Notes: generated from the letters alone by a model not told the origin. A stretch of DNA of 64,000 bases from Epiperipatus broadwayi (GCA_028023455.1 JAQFVV010000013.1:10704579-10768578), one strand, 5' to 3'; shown: positions 1 through 14,054, counted from the stretch's first letter. A program made the numbers and translations.

Positions 1-1364
1 ATTTTCATGTGCAGTGTTGTTTAGTAAATTTTAGCTCATAAAATTTCATTTTATTATATAAGTGGTAATATGCCCAATGTATCTTGAAATATAGAGCATA
101 TTTAATTATAAAATTTCTGTATTGAAGGTATCATAATTTATATCTTCGACTTAAAATATTAACAATGCTTATTTACCCTAACTTAAATTGCTGTTTCAAA
201 ATTATATTATATTAAATAATTAGATCTGTTCATCTTGTGACAAATATTATGATATACATTGATTTAGATTAATATTTATTAAAAAGTTATTATGGTTTGT
301 GATATTAGAATTGTAACTATGATTTTAAACACAATTTTATCTGATAGCTGAAGCCTAGTCAGAGAAATATATCAATATATATTTTATAGCTTATTATTAA
401 TTGTAACCCCCCTCAAATATACCTTTCCTCCCTTTTTGTAGAATCTGATTAGTGCAATTTATTAACTTATTAATCAAGATTATTAATATTAATTTAGTCC
501 TTTTTATTATGGTATTATAATTAAATACTTGATTTTATGAACTGGTGTTCAAGGCACCATTAGTTTAAGCTTGATATGTTTGTCACTTTGCTTTATGTAT
601 CATGGGCATGTACTTTCTAAGTGTGTATTCACATACTAATGTCTCGCTACCTTTCAATTGGCTCACAGTAAGGCTGTCCTCATTCATTCAGTTACCCTCA
701 TCATGGTGACAAGTTGCATCCAGAGAGCATACTGTTTGGATACTACTACACTTATCAAACTGGGGCCCAAGGACCCAGACTTTTTTTTAAATTAAGCCTA
801 TCTGAGTTCCAAACTCAGAATGTTCATTATTAACAAGTCATTTGATCTTATGATATCACACATATGAGATGTGAAATCCTGTGAACAATTGCTCATCTGC
901 ACCACCATATCTTTATTAATTTTTAGCATGTGCCTATAGCAAATATATATAATGCTAGTTTATCCATTTCTTTGTAAGATATCTATTCAGAATTTGTCTG
1001 AAACCACAAATCTCTTTTTGATGGACTTAGATCTGCATCGCTCTCAAACTTTATTATTATACTCAAATTTTATATCATTTTTGTGAACAGCAGCCATATT
1101 AGCACTGTATTAATTGGCATATATATGGCTAGCATTGTTATGTATCAGTTGGCAAACCATGGCAGAAAAATATTATTTGGTATATATTAATTTCCATAGG
1201 ATGACTTATTCATCACACATGAAGTTATAAAACTCTTTGTAATGGAATTGTATGCTGTAACCTTTGATCAATCTCATTATACTGTATGATGCCTGCATTT
1301 GTCAAATCCTACTTATATATTGTGCTTTCCAATTGCATGTGCATCTTAGTTAATTTATTTTTCA
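1..1364. other. AT-rich sequence, no gene recognised
   Basis: I read both strands and found no sustained open frame, RNA gene or transposon end. A somewhat more GC-balanced patch lies near 540-780, but it has no terminal repeats or protein similarity that I can recognise. Confidence 0.5.
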
Positions 1365-1880
<516 letters not shown>

Positions 1881-2084
1881 AATACTAGCCAAAAAACTAA
1901 ACTTTAATAACATTCTTTCACAACCATGGTTTCATCTATTAATAAATAGACTTTTTCAAGTGAAAAGTCAACTTCCTTTAACATCTAACGATGTCTTGTT
2001 GAAATTTGTGGCCTCAGATTCAAAATATTTTATCATCACAGTTTTTGTTACTTTTCTTTTCAATATACTTTTTTCCTAAAAAAT

Positions 2085-2300
2085 AACTACTGCATTGTCA
2101 AATAATATTTTATGACCTGTATTTAGTTCACAAATATACAAAGCTGAGTTATTATATTTATTTCTAATTTTACTCTTATGAACTTAACTTTTTCATTTAA
2201 AACTTAATTTACTCTGACCTATATAAATTTTATGACAACTGCAAGTAATCTTATAAACTACTTCAGGAATAGATTTGCAATTGATTAATTGATTTAAACT
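2085..2300 (-). pseudogene. GIY-YIG endonuclease domain, decayed
   Basis: The translated core has VVY, then ITCSCHK, then IYIGQ (IYIG at 2217-2228), followed by a histidine-lysine region and a block like NSALYICELNTGH and ILFDNAVV. In active Penelope-like elements this domain nicks the target. One in-frame stop follows the core (after LSFK). The order RT then GIY-YIG on the same strand ties it to the RT at 2445-3150. Confidence 0.75.
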
Positions 2301-2444
2301 ATTTAGTAATGAATTTAAATTTAGGCTTTTCTTCTAAGCCACTTTTATACCACTCAATAAAAAACTATTTTTATAAATCACTTTAGTAAATGATGACTTA
2401 TATGACAAATAAATAAACTATTATTATTAACACTTAAATCTTTA

Positions 2445-3150
2445 TTATGAAGATCTATATGTATTTTTATTAAATATAATACTTTTAATAAATTGATTGT
2501 TATAGGCTAACTCAGAATAGTCAGAAGCAAATTGACTCCTCTGAATATAATTGTTATTTTCAAAATTATTAAACCTTCTATATAACAAAAATTCAATAAA
2601 AAAAAGTCTTTTGTGAGTAAAAAGTTGATAATTATCTGGCCTTATCATATTTCTTTTTTTACTTATTTAATGAAATGACTACAAAATAAAACATTATCAA
2701 CTTTATCCACACATAAATCTAAAAATTTACAAATTCAAATATACCCCAAACAATAGTAAATTTAATATTAGAATCAAAAGCATTCAATCCATCAAAAAAT
2801 CCTTCAATTTGTCCTCCTATATAACAAGCAAACAATCATCAACATACCTAACAAATAATTTTAAGGAAACAAAAAAATTGTAAATAATATTATTCTAAAA
2901 AAATCAATATAGACAAAGCACATTAAAGGAAAAATAACAACCACTAACCCAACCCTCTTTAATTTTAGGAAGGACATCACTATGTACAAAATGCATAGAA
3001 TCCTCTAATAACAATTGCAAATCCTGAATAACGTTATTTCTATCTTCAGAAAAATATTAAAATTTTTTCAAAACATCAAGAAACACATTACTTTTATTTT
3101 ATTAACTGATTGATACATGTTTTCAATATTTACACCAAAAACACAATTTT
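2445..3150 (-). pseudogene. Penelope-type reverse transcriptase, decayed
   Basis: The palm region of the element. The YVDD active-site box is intact, preceded by R and followed by CLLV. The upstream palm aspartate reads as N in my translation. The longest surviving open stretch (2445-2648, 67 codons) lies downstream of the catalytic box and corresponds to the thumb and linker before the nuclease. At least three frame changes are needed to read the whole domain. The family copies its own RNA at a nicked target; this copy cannot. Confidence 0.72.
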
Positions 3151-3323
3151 TTTCTAAAACAAATCCATTAATTTTATATATATATTTGTAGTATAAGGAC
3201 TTTGTCTGATATTTGTTTACTGGTTCACTAATTAATTAGTGTATAGAGCAAAACTTTAAGGACACACTGAAATTATTTGATTGACTATATGCTTGCTTCT
3301 AGTGTAGAGTTTAATATTTACAC

Positions 3324-3374
3324 AAACACACGCACGCACATATATATATATATGTGTGTGTGTATGTGTGTGCA
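3324..3374. repeat. palindromic (CA)n(TA)n(TG)n microsatellite
   Basis: A CA-rich run, a central TA run and a TG-rich run form an imperfect palindrome able to fold into a hairpin. Confidence 0.9.
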
Positions 3375-3404
3375 AATATTGAAAGTTCTAATCAGGCTAT
3401 TAAA

Positions 3405-4440
3405 CAATTAAAAACTGTCAATGCAACCTGAAATCACATCTTTTAGTAATAGTATTTGTCTGAATCACCAATTGGTTTAATTTATTTTGTTTATTAATTT
3501 TGAATATATGAACATTGTAAGTCAAATATAAATACTTTATACATATTCATCAAGAAATATCACAACTTCTTATATATTTTTATAAGTAAGCAAATCTCTG
3601 CCATGAATAGTTATATATAATAATAAAAAGATTTTCAGATGTAAATACTGAAAATTTTAGCAGAATTTTCCATACATTTTAAATTCCAGTTATGATATAC
3701 CAGGAAAACAAATGTTTGAAAATTGACATTGCAAACTCAAATATACTGTTTAGTACTAATTTTGTCTAATTCATCTTTAAATCAAAAGAGAAACTGTTTT
3801 TAGTTTATTTCTTTAAATCATATAAGGGTTTTATGTCTGACTTAAATAGCAATTAAAATCTGGCATTGCAGACTAAAATCACACTTTCTAATAACAATAT
3901 TGATGTTTGAATTATAACTCTTACATAATTTAGGGCAGGAGTCCCCAACCTTTTTGCAGTTAAGAGCACATTCTATAATACCAGCCAGTTGGCGGGCACC
4001 TTTTTTTTTTTCAACCAGGGGGAGGGCACCATTTATTTTTTCAATGTAAATTTATAGTTGGATATTGTTAATAATACACATAATGTGCAAAAAAATATTT
4101 ATTTCAAAAATAAAACTTTAACATATAATTAACATTTATATTTTTACACTGTAAAAGTATAGTATGCCCTACAATTTGATTACAATATAATACAATAATT
4201 TATAAGAAATTTTAAAAATTAAATTTATATCAGATAAATAATTTTTTATCATGTTCGTATAGCAACAGGCACACTAAAATGGTCTGTGGGCGCCATGGTG
4301 CCCACGGGCATGAGGTTGGGGACCCCTGATTTAGAGTAATAAACTAAATATTTCAACTTTTGATTTAAAAGAGAGTCAGACAAATACTACTATTAGATAA
4401 TGTGATTTCAATTTGCAATATTAGTTTTTAATTAGTTGTT
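3405..4440. repeat. dispersed ~60-bp motif, four diverged copies
   Basis: A motif built around TTGCAAxCTGAAATCACA and a later TAGTATTTGTCTGA recurs at about 3413-3475, 3725-3800 and 3855-3915 on the plus strand and inverted at about 4350-4435. In two copies it continues into TTTAAATCAAAAG. The hAT miniature element at 3936-4328 sits between the last forward copy and the inverted copy. The alignment was made by eye and identity is moderate. Confidence 0.45.
3936..4328. mobile_element. non-autonomous hAT-type miniature element
   Basis: 393 bp bounded by terminal inverted repeats: the left end CAGGAGTCCCCAACCT matches the complement of the right end AGGTTGGGGACCCCTG with one mismatch. It is flanked by 8-bp direct repeats, ATTTAGGG at 3928-3935 and ATTTAGAG at 4329-4336, with one difference. 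An 8-bp duplication and CAGGGGT-type ends are diagnostic of the hAT superfamily. There is no transposase, so it must have been moved by a related autonomous element. Confidence 0.93.
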
Positions 4441-4628
4441 TGCATAGTTATATCATAAACAAAATTTATCTAGAAAAATGTAGAGAATATCTTCTTAAAA
4501 CTTTTAATATGTACAAGTAAAAGTCTATAAAAAGTTCCAAATTATTATATATAACTCTTTATGAGAAATTGTGGTTTTTCAATTTTCATACATATGAAGA
4601 ATATTTTCCTTTGATTTAAAATTCTTAT

Positions 4629-4641
4629 AAGATCTAGAATA
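4629..4641. repeat. left 13-bp target-site duplication of G-rich insertion
   Basis: AAGATCTAGAATA, repeated exactly at 4887-4899. Confidence 0.85.
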
Positions 4642-4886
4642 ATTCAAAAAAAAAACACCCCCCCCTATATGGGGGTCTTCTTTTGTTTTACAAAAAAAAA
4701 TAAAGGGTAGCCAGAGCATGGGTTCCTATCCTCATATCTTGGTGTGGGAGGGAGGTTATTTTTCCACAAATTTTTTTTCTTTATTGTGTTGGGTAGATAT
4801 TTTTTGGGGGTGTTTGTTTGTTTTGAGGTTTTTTTTTTTTAATGTTATTATGGGGTGGGGGGGGGTTTGTGGGGGGTTGGGGGGTA
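4642..4886. other. G-run-rich inserted segment flanked by 13-bp direct repeats
   Basis: About 245 bp whose composition is quite unlike its surroundings. It starts with an A run and a C run, is strongly G+T biased on the plus strand, and ends with several runs of 5-9 G between 4852 and 4884 that could form a G-quadruplex. The flanking 13-bp duplication says it was inserted as a unit. A 60-codon open frame (4718-4900) is low-complexity and runs through the duplication into flanking DNA, so I do not call it a gene. It could be a captured organellar or reverse-transcribed fragment, or an assembly artefact in homopolymer runs. Confidence 0.7.
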
Positions 4887-4899
4887 AAGATCTAGAATA
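4887..4899. repeat. right 13-bp target-site duplication of G-rich insertion
   Basis: Exact copy of 4629-4641. Confidence 0.85.
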
Positions 4900-7426
4900 G
4901 TAAGATAAAAGTGTTTTCAGTTTTAGTTTGCTATACCAGGTTTTGATTAGTTTTTTGCTTGGTTATATTAGAGCTGTAATTTATCTGTATCTGCTAATAA
5001 TTTAATGCATACCAAGAAAAAATATATTATTCTGCAGTAAATCATATTTTTTTCATCTCTATTTGTACTTTAAGGTCATCAGATTCAGTTATATGATAGA
5101 TTTCTGTAAAAAAGGATTTTAGAAAACATTTCTTTTATTATTGGTGATGGAAATGTAGATATTTTAAACTCTTTGCTTAAACAGCTCACAGAAATTACAT
5201 CAAGTGATCATACAATGTTTATGATTAAATTGCTTGCCCCTTTTTAACACAATTCATTCTAGAATATTAATATTTATATCTACATTATAAACTTTAATGA
5301 GCTTTATTATTATATCTGTTAATATATGCTCTATCATAGTCACTTTCTAACATTAAATAGTAAATTTTGAAAGCGAATGACTAATCAATAAGAAATAAAA
5401 TTATATCAGATGAATATATTTATTTGTGTAAAGATAATTTCAAAACAATAACAAAATAAACAAAAAAGATATTTATTTGTACAAATGTAATCACAAAAGA
5501 AGAATAAATTTTATCTTCAATGTAATTTCTTAACATGAGTTAAATTTCCAATAGATTTACTTAAATGGAAAAATTAATTGAAACTTCAGATAAGTAATAA
5601 TACTAAATGAAGTAAATGAAGAAGAAAAAAGCTTTTATAAATACTAATTTATGATCAATTATTTTATTATTTTTTTGTTTGCAAATAAATGCATTATGTA
5701 TTTTGTAATTTTCTTATCGAATAGTCTTTCATTTGCAAAATGTACAACTCCGTTAGTATAAATTAACTAAGCAAAAAAGTTAATTTCATTATTTTAATTC
5801 AGTAAAGAGTTTGCTATTTTTATTTTTTTACAAAGCAAATACTATAACTTAAAATTAAACAAGGAACATAAAGTTTAGGGTGCATCTGTTGAATTAATTA
5901 TCTTTTTTTTTTTCATTTCTAAAATCTATTTTTTCTCCTTTTTTCATTTTTATGAATGGTGCTTTTATTCTGCAACTTTTTGTTTATTATGAGTCCCTTT
6001 ATAATTAATATTTTAATTTCTGTTATGAATTAAATAAACATTAATGACATAAAATAATGATTAACAGAAAATTATGTATATAACATAAAAATAATACTAA
6101 TAAAATGCATTAATATTTATATGAAAATAAAAAGTATATTCTTTTTCTTACAAAGCAAACTTAACTACAAAAAAACAATAACACTTTGTAAAAAAAAAAA
6201 AATCTTCTTTTATTAAATTAATAAGAATAATTAGAAAAAAATATGCTTACAGAAGTTAGAATTTAACCACAAACTAGAATAATAATCAGATCAATGTCTT
6301 TCTTTGCATTTTTTTTCCTGCACGAAATTTCTCGAGTCTGTTTCATAATTTAGCACTTTTATGCAAACACAAGATTCCAAAGTGTCATGTGTCAATTGAT
6401 TTCTTAATAGAATTAAAATATAATTCAAATGAGAAATGATTTATTCCTAGATATAAGATGAGACAAAAATAGTTCAAGTAGACACTGCTATTTTGTAAAC
6501 TATTCAGGAAGAGATACCTAACATTTAATTAGAATTTTATCTGAATATTTAGAACTTTTTTCCTATTTCTTTCCAAATTTCTTTGAATTTATTATTAACA
6601 AATTAAAGTACTTTTAAAATCAATTAATTCCATGTTCATATTATCAATTTCCAGAAAATAAAAATAGAACATTATATTTACCTAACTTTATTTTTATCAA
6701 AATTCTTTGAATTAATGACAAAACTAAATACAACCTCTTTTAACTATGTTTGATTTTTTCCCCAGCAAAGATCAGCAGAGTAAAATTAATATTTAATATC
6801 AATTATTAATTGATAAAATAAATAACAATTGATAGAATTTGAATATCAGTTTATTTTATTTTTGAAAATTTGTCAATAAAAAAAACCCTTTTTTTTGGAA
6901 ACCAATTAATGGAACATTACAAATGCATCACATGTTTTTAAGGGATTCACAGCTAATATGTTGCCATCTGCTGTTCTAAAGGATTTCAAAATCACCTGTT
7001 ATACAATAGACCAATCAATTTTTAACTTTACTGAAAGACATTTTGTTAAGTGTAGATTTATGAAGTTGACCTTATAAAAATATTTTTATATTTAAATATA
7101 AGATTTTTTGATGAAGGAAGATTGGGCATCTAGGACAAAAGATATTTATGATAATAATCAGCTTCTGATATTATCTAATCCAAGCCTTCCTTCTCCACAA
7201 TAATCCATAACATTTTATTATTTCACTCTTCCCACTACAAAGCGTATTTTTTCTAAGAATGCTTTTTGTTTATACTATCAAAAATCTGCTTCTCTTTTAA
7301 CTATGTGTTCAGTGCATGCCCATTTGTTACAATTATACTAGTGAAACTCAAATTCTTTAAATTTTTTACAATATTACATTTTTATTTCATTCTATGTTTC
7401 TTTGTGTCAAATATAATAATTGTTAT
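4900..7426. other. AT-rich sequence, nothing recognised
   Basis: No protein similarity, terminal repeats or RNA gene seen on either strand. Open frames here are short and without recognisable motifs. Confidence 0.5.
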
Positions 7427-7560
7427 ACAAAAATGCAATACACCAGTTGGTCTGGAGATGAGAGTGTTCTGGATAGAGATTTTAAATATTTTCTCATACC
7501 GCACTTATTAATTAAGAGCTTGTTTGAGCTATTGGTACACTCTCTGTATTGCATTTTTGT
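7427..7560. mobile_element. small inverted-repeat element
   Basis: 134 bp bounded by a perfect 16-bp inverted repeat (ACAAAAATGCAATACA at 7427-7442, its complement at 7545-7560). No clean target-site duplication could be defined, so the superfamily is open. Confidence 0.6.
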
Positions 7561-9700
7561 AATTACAACATTATAAAAGTAATGTCACATTATATATGAC
7601 TTGCTTTTTTAATTATTATAATAATTGTTATTTTAGAATTGCAATATTTCTTGATAGAATTGGAAATACGGTTGCAGCTAAAGGTTTAAGTATACTTTAT
7701 ATCACTATAGTATTAAAGCTATTAATCAATGTTTACACGGAATCCTATGATTCATAATTAAGATTTCATCATCAATGACTTATCATCTTATTGATGGTTT
7801 TGAGATATCTATGCAATAATGTGCTATGAGGTAAAATGATGGGGAAATCCAGATATTTAAGAAGCAATATCTTGATTAAGTGATAACAAATGATTGTAAG
7901 TGAAGATCATATGCTATATACATTAATGTTATAAATGATATTAACCATTACTCTCTAAGAAGAGTAATGAACTTTAAAACTAAAGATTTCTACATTGATT
8001 CTGTTGCAATTCTCCCTCCCCCACTCCTCAATTTGATCCATTTAATAAAAAAGACCATTGTATTCAGCTTGATACTTTGATACTCAAATATATAATAATA
8101 CCTGAAGAAATTGACATTTTATATAATACCAATAATAATCTTTAGCAGTGCTACCATAGTGTTTCACAAGTCTCCAGGTTTGAACCTCAAATAATTTCAG
8201 ATCCCACATACTTTCAGGTAAAAACAAATATATACATATAATAAACATAATAAAACAAACTAAAACAAATCTGTAATACTTTGAAATTAAATATAAAAAT
8301 TTATCAGAAAATAAATAATTTCTTAAACACAAAGCCAATCCAAATGACAGCTACTCAGTCATGTGATCAGGTGAATGGCACCAACACAACTTTCACACTG
8401 CTCCTGACACCAGAGTTCATCCTATGCAAATGTCATAAATAATAATTTGCAAACAGCTAACATTAAAAAAACTTCAATCTCAAACAACAAGAAGATAAGA
8501 CCAATAGTTCCTCCACTATAACCAGCCTCCTGACAAAAAACTCCATCCTGTGGATCTCACTTTCCAAGCAAGAACTCTTAGCCATTAAAAATATATGTCT
8601 CAAAGGATTTTATTCATCACCAAAAACATGTTAAAACACAATGTAGACCACATATATGTATTCACCCATTTGATGATATAAAAATAATTTCCCCAATGTA
8701 CACACCAACTCCAATCACTTTATAATGAACAGAAACTCTAATCTCAATATCTGTAATCATGATCATGGAAAACCTTCTAGGTCATATTAACTACTACTGC
8801 ATATATAACTGTAAACCTACATTGCATTCTAAAACTAACAAAATTTACAATATATCTTAGTGCAATTACACAACTTCATAAGCTGTATACAATTCAAGAA
8901 TATCACAATGAATGCGAATGCTAACATGGCTGCCAGTACAAACCCTTAATTTGGCAGTTATGGTAAAAAAAATATAATTTATTGCAAAAAGTTTTTTATT
9001 TTTAGAAATTAATAGCTACTAATAGCTGTTGATATTAACATGTCTCAAAAGATAAATAAAGTAAGATACAATAGTCTTCCAGACATCATCAGAATCTCTG
9101 ATAAATCACTTATAGGAAATTTAGAATCAAATAGTCAACTAAAAACCCAAGTGTTTTGAAAAAAAGTAAAAATTCAAACATTTTAAGTAAAACAAAAAAT
9201 AATGATAATATGAAAAAAACTCAATAATCTTTGTGCTCTCTAAGAAGTTAAGAAAGAGAATATAGTAAAAAAGACACTAAAAAATGTCTTAAAAAATCAT
9301 TAACAATAGTAATGTTATGTCAATCTCAAAAAAATAGCCCCATTGAAGTTACCCAGAAAATACTACATGGGGTGAGAAAATGGAATACATTCAAGAAAAT
9401 GGAAAGAATGAAGTCACACTCAGTAATACCATTTTAGTACACAAAACATGCTATGAAAATTTAAATATCCAACATTTCTTAGTGATAATAAGCTGAAACA
9501 TGCATCCTTCAGTAAATTAAATGATTATTGGTGAAATACATTTGCAAATAGTCTCTCACTACCACATCAATTAGTAATGTGATAGAAAATTATGATCCAT
9601 CAGATAATAAACTAGTACTATCTCATCCTTCACTATCCAACTATTTAGAAGAACTTTAGAAATATAACATGATTGCAACCATTAAATCAGCAGCTGCTTT
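7561..9700. other. unassigned sequence upstream of LINE-1
   Basis: From about 8340 onward the plus strand becomes A- and C-rich, like the LINE remnant that follows. It may include that element's 5' untranslated region and the start of its first ORF, but I cannot identify a motif before about 10.0 kb. Confidence 0.35.
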
Positions 9701-10040
9701 CACAGTAAGATCATTTATAGCATTAGAATATTTTTCAAAACAACAATGCAAAGAGGGAGAGAAGACAAGCGCCTAAATTTAAAAAAGTTATATTATGTAA
9801 CTGAAGATCCAAATCCAATTATGCATGGTCACATCATGTCTACTCCTCTTGATTTCACAGAAGTGATCCAAAAAATGTAGTTAAAATTACTTAAGTCATA
9901 AGTGTATCAAGAGAACTCACTTCAAACATAAAATTTGAAATTTCAACTAACTTTTGGTAGATCACATTAAAAATGAGGCAGGGACATCATTTTATGTGAT
10001 CAATGCCCATTAGAGTTAGTATTAAGGTAGGCAATCCCTT

Positions 10041-10620
10041 TGCTTCAAATGTTCCAGAATTGGACATGTGACAAAATTGACAGACTTGGTCACTTGTGGA
10101 ATAATAATTATAAGACTTAGTTTGTGGGCTAGTGTAGCTTCTAAAAATAGCATGCCCATCCTAGACATAAGTTATCATATTAAGAATAAAAACCTTACCT
10201 GCAATACAATTTGCAAGTACTGCCTATCAAGAATCTAATGTAACACAATTCAGTCAATAATGCAGCACTACTAACACTTTAATAGTTATGCCACCAGTAC
10301 ATTACTGTTATGAGAATCATTCTCAAAATTTATTTATTGACAATAATTTACAACAATCTATGGACATGAACAATAGTCATAGACAAAATTGCACTCTGTG
10401 TTATAACCAAAACATTATATATATTAAAAGTTATCCAGAACTAAAAATAAAATATAATTGTGAAGCACCTAATAAAATTACCTCTTCTGCCAATGGAAAA
10501 AATAAAAAAGGTACAATACCTGATTCTGACAACAAACAGGCCATCAAAAACTGTTGTTCCAACTCTTCAAAACATAATATGTCTAGTCTAAAAATGGTCA
10601 TAATAAATTTGCAGTCTTAA
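10041..10620 (+). pseudogene. LINE-1 ORF1 (gag-like) 3' part
   Basis: The first CCHC knuckle begins C-F-K-C and retains the GH, but the final cysteine position reads as another residue, so metal binding is doubtful. The 110-codon open stretch at 10288-10620 (rich in N, K and C) lies between the knuckle and the endonuclease, where the C-terminal tail of ORF1 is expected. Its end overlaps, in another frame, the start of the endonuclease sequence near 10600. Confidence 0.6.
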
Positions 10621-11225
10621 TTCATACAATAGAATCTCACAGCTTTATCAATTTCTAAATAATCACCATACTAATATTTTTGTCATTAGAGAAACAAAAG
10701 TTACTTTATCAACTAACAAACAATGAATACATATTTGTACATAAGCCCAACATAAGACCAGCACAAGGAGTAGGTGCTCTAATTAGTACACAATTTCCAC
10801 TGACATGATTAAAAATAATATTCATGTCAGTTAATGCAATCATTATTTCCTTTATTTTTCAGTCACAGTTATACTATCTTATAGCAATATATTCATGACA
10901 AAAAGCAAAACATATTGTAAATACTCTCCTCATTGCCCAAAATAAAATCTTACATAAACCTGTTTAACTATCATGTGTGGCGATTTTAATTGCTCCTATA
11001 ATGATCTCTCATCCACTTTGAAAGTAAAGCTCAACCAACTAGCCTTACTATCATTACTATTACTATATACTTCAAATGCTGTGTCATTTATTGAAGGTCA
11101 AGGATCTTCTCTCATTGATCTCTTTTTTGTTTCTCCTACTGATCTCAAAATTTCAATTCATCTGATTAAACTTTCATTCTCTGATCATATCTATAATTCT
11201 CACACAAAGTACCCTTCAAAATAAA
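10600..11225 (+). pseudogene. LINE-1 apurinic-like endonuclease
   Basis: The N-terminal part reads as a CSLNSYNRISQLYQFLNN-like block, then IFVIRETKV, matching the NCRSL and QETK blocks of LINE endonucleases. After a frame change comes GVGALIST. The frame at 10973-11224 (83 codons) carries GDFNC, then the GSSLIDLFFVS block, and ends with FSDHI. GDFN and SDH are catalytic blocks of the exonuclease-endonuclease-phosphatase fold. At least two frame breaks make it non-functional. Confidence 0.75.
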
Positions 11226-11644
11226 TCAATAATTTATAAATTTACATTCAAGTAACAAATTCCTAGTGAATTTAAATTAACTATTAACTATTGATGATAT
11301 TTCTAATATATTAATCGCCAGTAATTCTTATTATCAGGTCCAGAATCTTTCTTTGATTGAAATACAGACACTACTAAAAAGATTTCTAAATAATTGCTGT
11401 TCTGATTGACTAACAGATTGTCATTTAAATAATCTTGTAAAACAATGTATTGATGAGATCAATACAACTCAAGCTATAACAAAATTCAATGATGTGAAAC
11501 TTTATGCATAAGCTGAAAAGTAAAACTAAATATTTAACTGCACTTTATAACCAAAATACCATTATATAGGCTTAGAAAAGCAATCCCTAATCTTTCAGCA
11601 GTAATAAAAACTACAGTAAATTATAAAAAAATCAATGCACCCTT

Positions 11645-12900
11645 ATGCTTATGGTATACCAATTTTGCAGAGAGAAAATACACTCATGTCTAGCTACCAA
11701 AATTGATATTGACCTTCTTCATTACTTTAAAGAAATACTCTTAAAATTTAATTATCAACTATCCTCTATTAACTGTAACATGCATCCTCCTCAAAATTAT
11801 TACATCTCAAAGCAACAAATTATTGATGAAATTATGCACTTACATTCACACACCTCACTAGCAAATGATCTTATTCCAGCTAATATTTATAAGCATCTAA
11901 ATTATATTATCTCCCCCATTCTACATAAGCATTATAATTAACCTTGTTCACATGAATATCATATACCTAATCTAACCACAATGTAATTTTCTGCCTTAGA
12001 AAAAACTCAAAAGCTTTATATCCATAGATAAATGACCTGTGTCTTATTAAATTGGAGGATATAGATTGAAAATCTTTGCAAGAATTATTCTTAAACAACT
12101 AAATGATCTTATCTTCCCTAAACTTTCCTCATCACATTATGCCATTAAAATCTGCTGAGCATTTCATGCTATTCTATTAGCACAGTAGTTAATATTATAT
12201 GCAAGCAAAATAAATTAATAAAATTATTTCACATGCCAGATTGATTTTAAGGCTTCTTTTGATCTAGTAAATTGGGAATATTTATTTAATACATTATGCA
12301 AACTTCTGCCTGCCATATACATCTAATTACCCCCATAAAAAATTATCTTACCAACAGATCCATCTAACTAAAAATACATGCAACTCTCTTCTCCTTTTAA
12401 ACCAAGCTGATGTATTCTATAGGCTCACCACTTGCTTGACAATCATGTGCAATATATATGAATCTCATGATCAAAGATATTGAGCAGTGTGTAGAAGGCC
12501 TCTTTTTTCTCATCTTGGTACTACTTGTTAAAATAATATCTTCTGTTGATGATGTCCTGATAGTCTTCAGAAACCTACAAAGTATTCTTCTTATTCTTCA
12601 TATTCTGACAAATTTGAAACCCTAATAGGATCTATTATACATGTTTGCAAATCATCCATGTGGCAGATAGCTACAAGTCACAATTTATCTTCATTCTTCA
12701 CAGATACACACTCATCTCTTCTCAGAATTCCAATTAACTTATCCAAAACCCATCTAAATCATGCCCAAAATGGCTTTACCCTATAATAAAACTTCATATT
12801 GTTAATGCTGTTCTGGGTAGAATACTTGCTTACTATATATAGTTCATGGATGCATTTTTCAACATCACATCTTCAATCAATGTGCTTGTTTTCCTATTTG
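11645..12900 (+). pseudogene. LINE-1 reverse transcriptase
   Basis: The 98-codon frame at 11645-11941 ends in a block (NDLIPANIYKHLNYIISP) equivalent to RT motif 1. Downstream, in changing frames, are DFKASFDLVNWEYLF (from about 12243), the GSPLA of the QGSPLSP motif (about 12421), and SVDDVLIVF in place of YADD (about 12543). The catalytic aspartates survive but several in-frame stops do not allow translation. Confidence 0.75.
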
Positions 12901-13878
12901 CAAAGGTGGTCTTAATCTAATATATCCTCAATCATTTTTATCCTATATCATCACAGTTATTTTTATTTCAATCAAGCCATTCCTCCACCTATAATATTGC
13001 TTGCTCAACTTCCATATGTAAGTCATTTTTAGCACTGATCATGCTATTGAGCATCCACATCTGTTGGATAATTATAAGATCAAATCTTTAAATAGTGTTT
13101 CATTTAAAGCTCTAAAAAATTGTATATCCTGACAGATTTCTATGGTCAACCCTCCCAATTGCCAAAACTTTAATAAGATTCCAAAATATGTTACTCAACC
13201 ATGACTAAAATTTTTGCATAACTATTACTCAACACAATTCCTACAAAAACCTTTCTCATTAGCCATTTTAAATTTAATCTGTATCCCTCATGTATCTTAT
13301 GTAATAGTCATACAGAAGATATGATACACATTTTTGAAATGCATCCATAATTCTCATCTGTAAGATATTTTGTATTCCACAAGCAAATAATTAATCTGAA
13401 AGAATTTGAGAAAAATATCAAAATTTTTATTCCATACTATACCATAATAATTATTCACACTATTAGAACCATGTGGCTTGCTTGCTGTTCTGTGATTTTT
13501 GACAACAGAACATATAACGTTCCAAAAAAAATAATAAAAAGTGATACAATACATATTTATATGCCCTAAAATATATACCCAGAAATACTATGAGAAAAAT
13601 TTGGCAAAACAATATTTTTTTTAGTTGTTCATTATTTTTAAATGATATAAATTGTACATTAAAATTGAATTATTGTATCTGTGTTCAGACACTAATCAAA
13701 ATAACTATATTTTATAAGATGTGCCTTTTATATCATATAAAAAAAAACATTCCCATTGTAAAAATGTTAATACTTGTAAATAATTTATAATTAATTTTAT
13801 ATATAAAAAAATTATATGAAAAAGCAAATAATAATAATAATTTGACATTTAATTAAATAATAAATTTCTCAGGATTTT

Positions 13879-14054
<176 letters not shown>

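Larger units (their letters stand above)
9740..13360 (+). mobile_element. LINE-1 remnant of Jockey/I/L1-like type
   Basis: A decayed two-ORF non-LTR retrotransposon on the plus strand. In order I can see: a gag zinc knuckle (CFKCSRIGHVTK from 10041), the ORF1 tail, an apurinic-type endonuclease (VIRETKV, GVGALIST, GDFNC, GSSLIDLFFVS and FSDH), an RT (DFKASFDLVNWE, GSPLA at about 12421-12435, and SVDDVLIVF near 12543), and a C-terminal Cys-Cys-His knuckle (CILCN from 13291). Stops and frame changes break every domain. The 5' limit is uncertain. The 3' end is within about 0.5 kb of a long AAT/ATT microsatellite. The clade call is tentative because assignment needs a tree. Confidence 0.8.

Noticed and set aside
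4718-4900. 60-codon ORF in the G-rich insertion
   Set aside because: It consists largely of low-complexity F and G codons from T and G runs and continues through the target duplication into flanking DNA.
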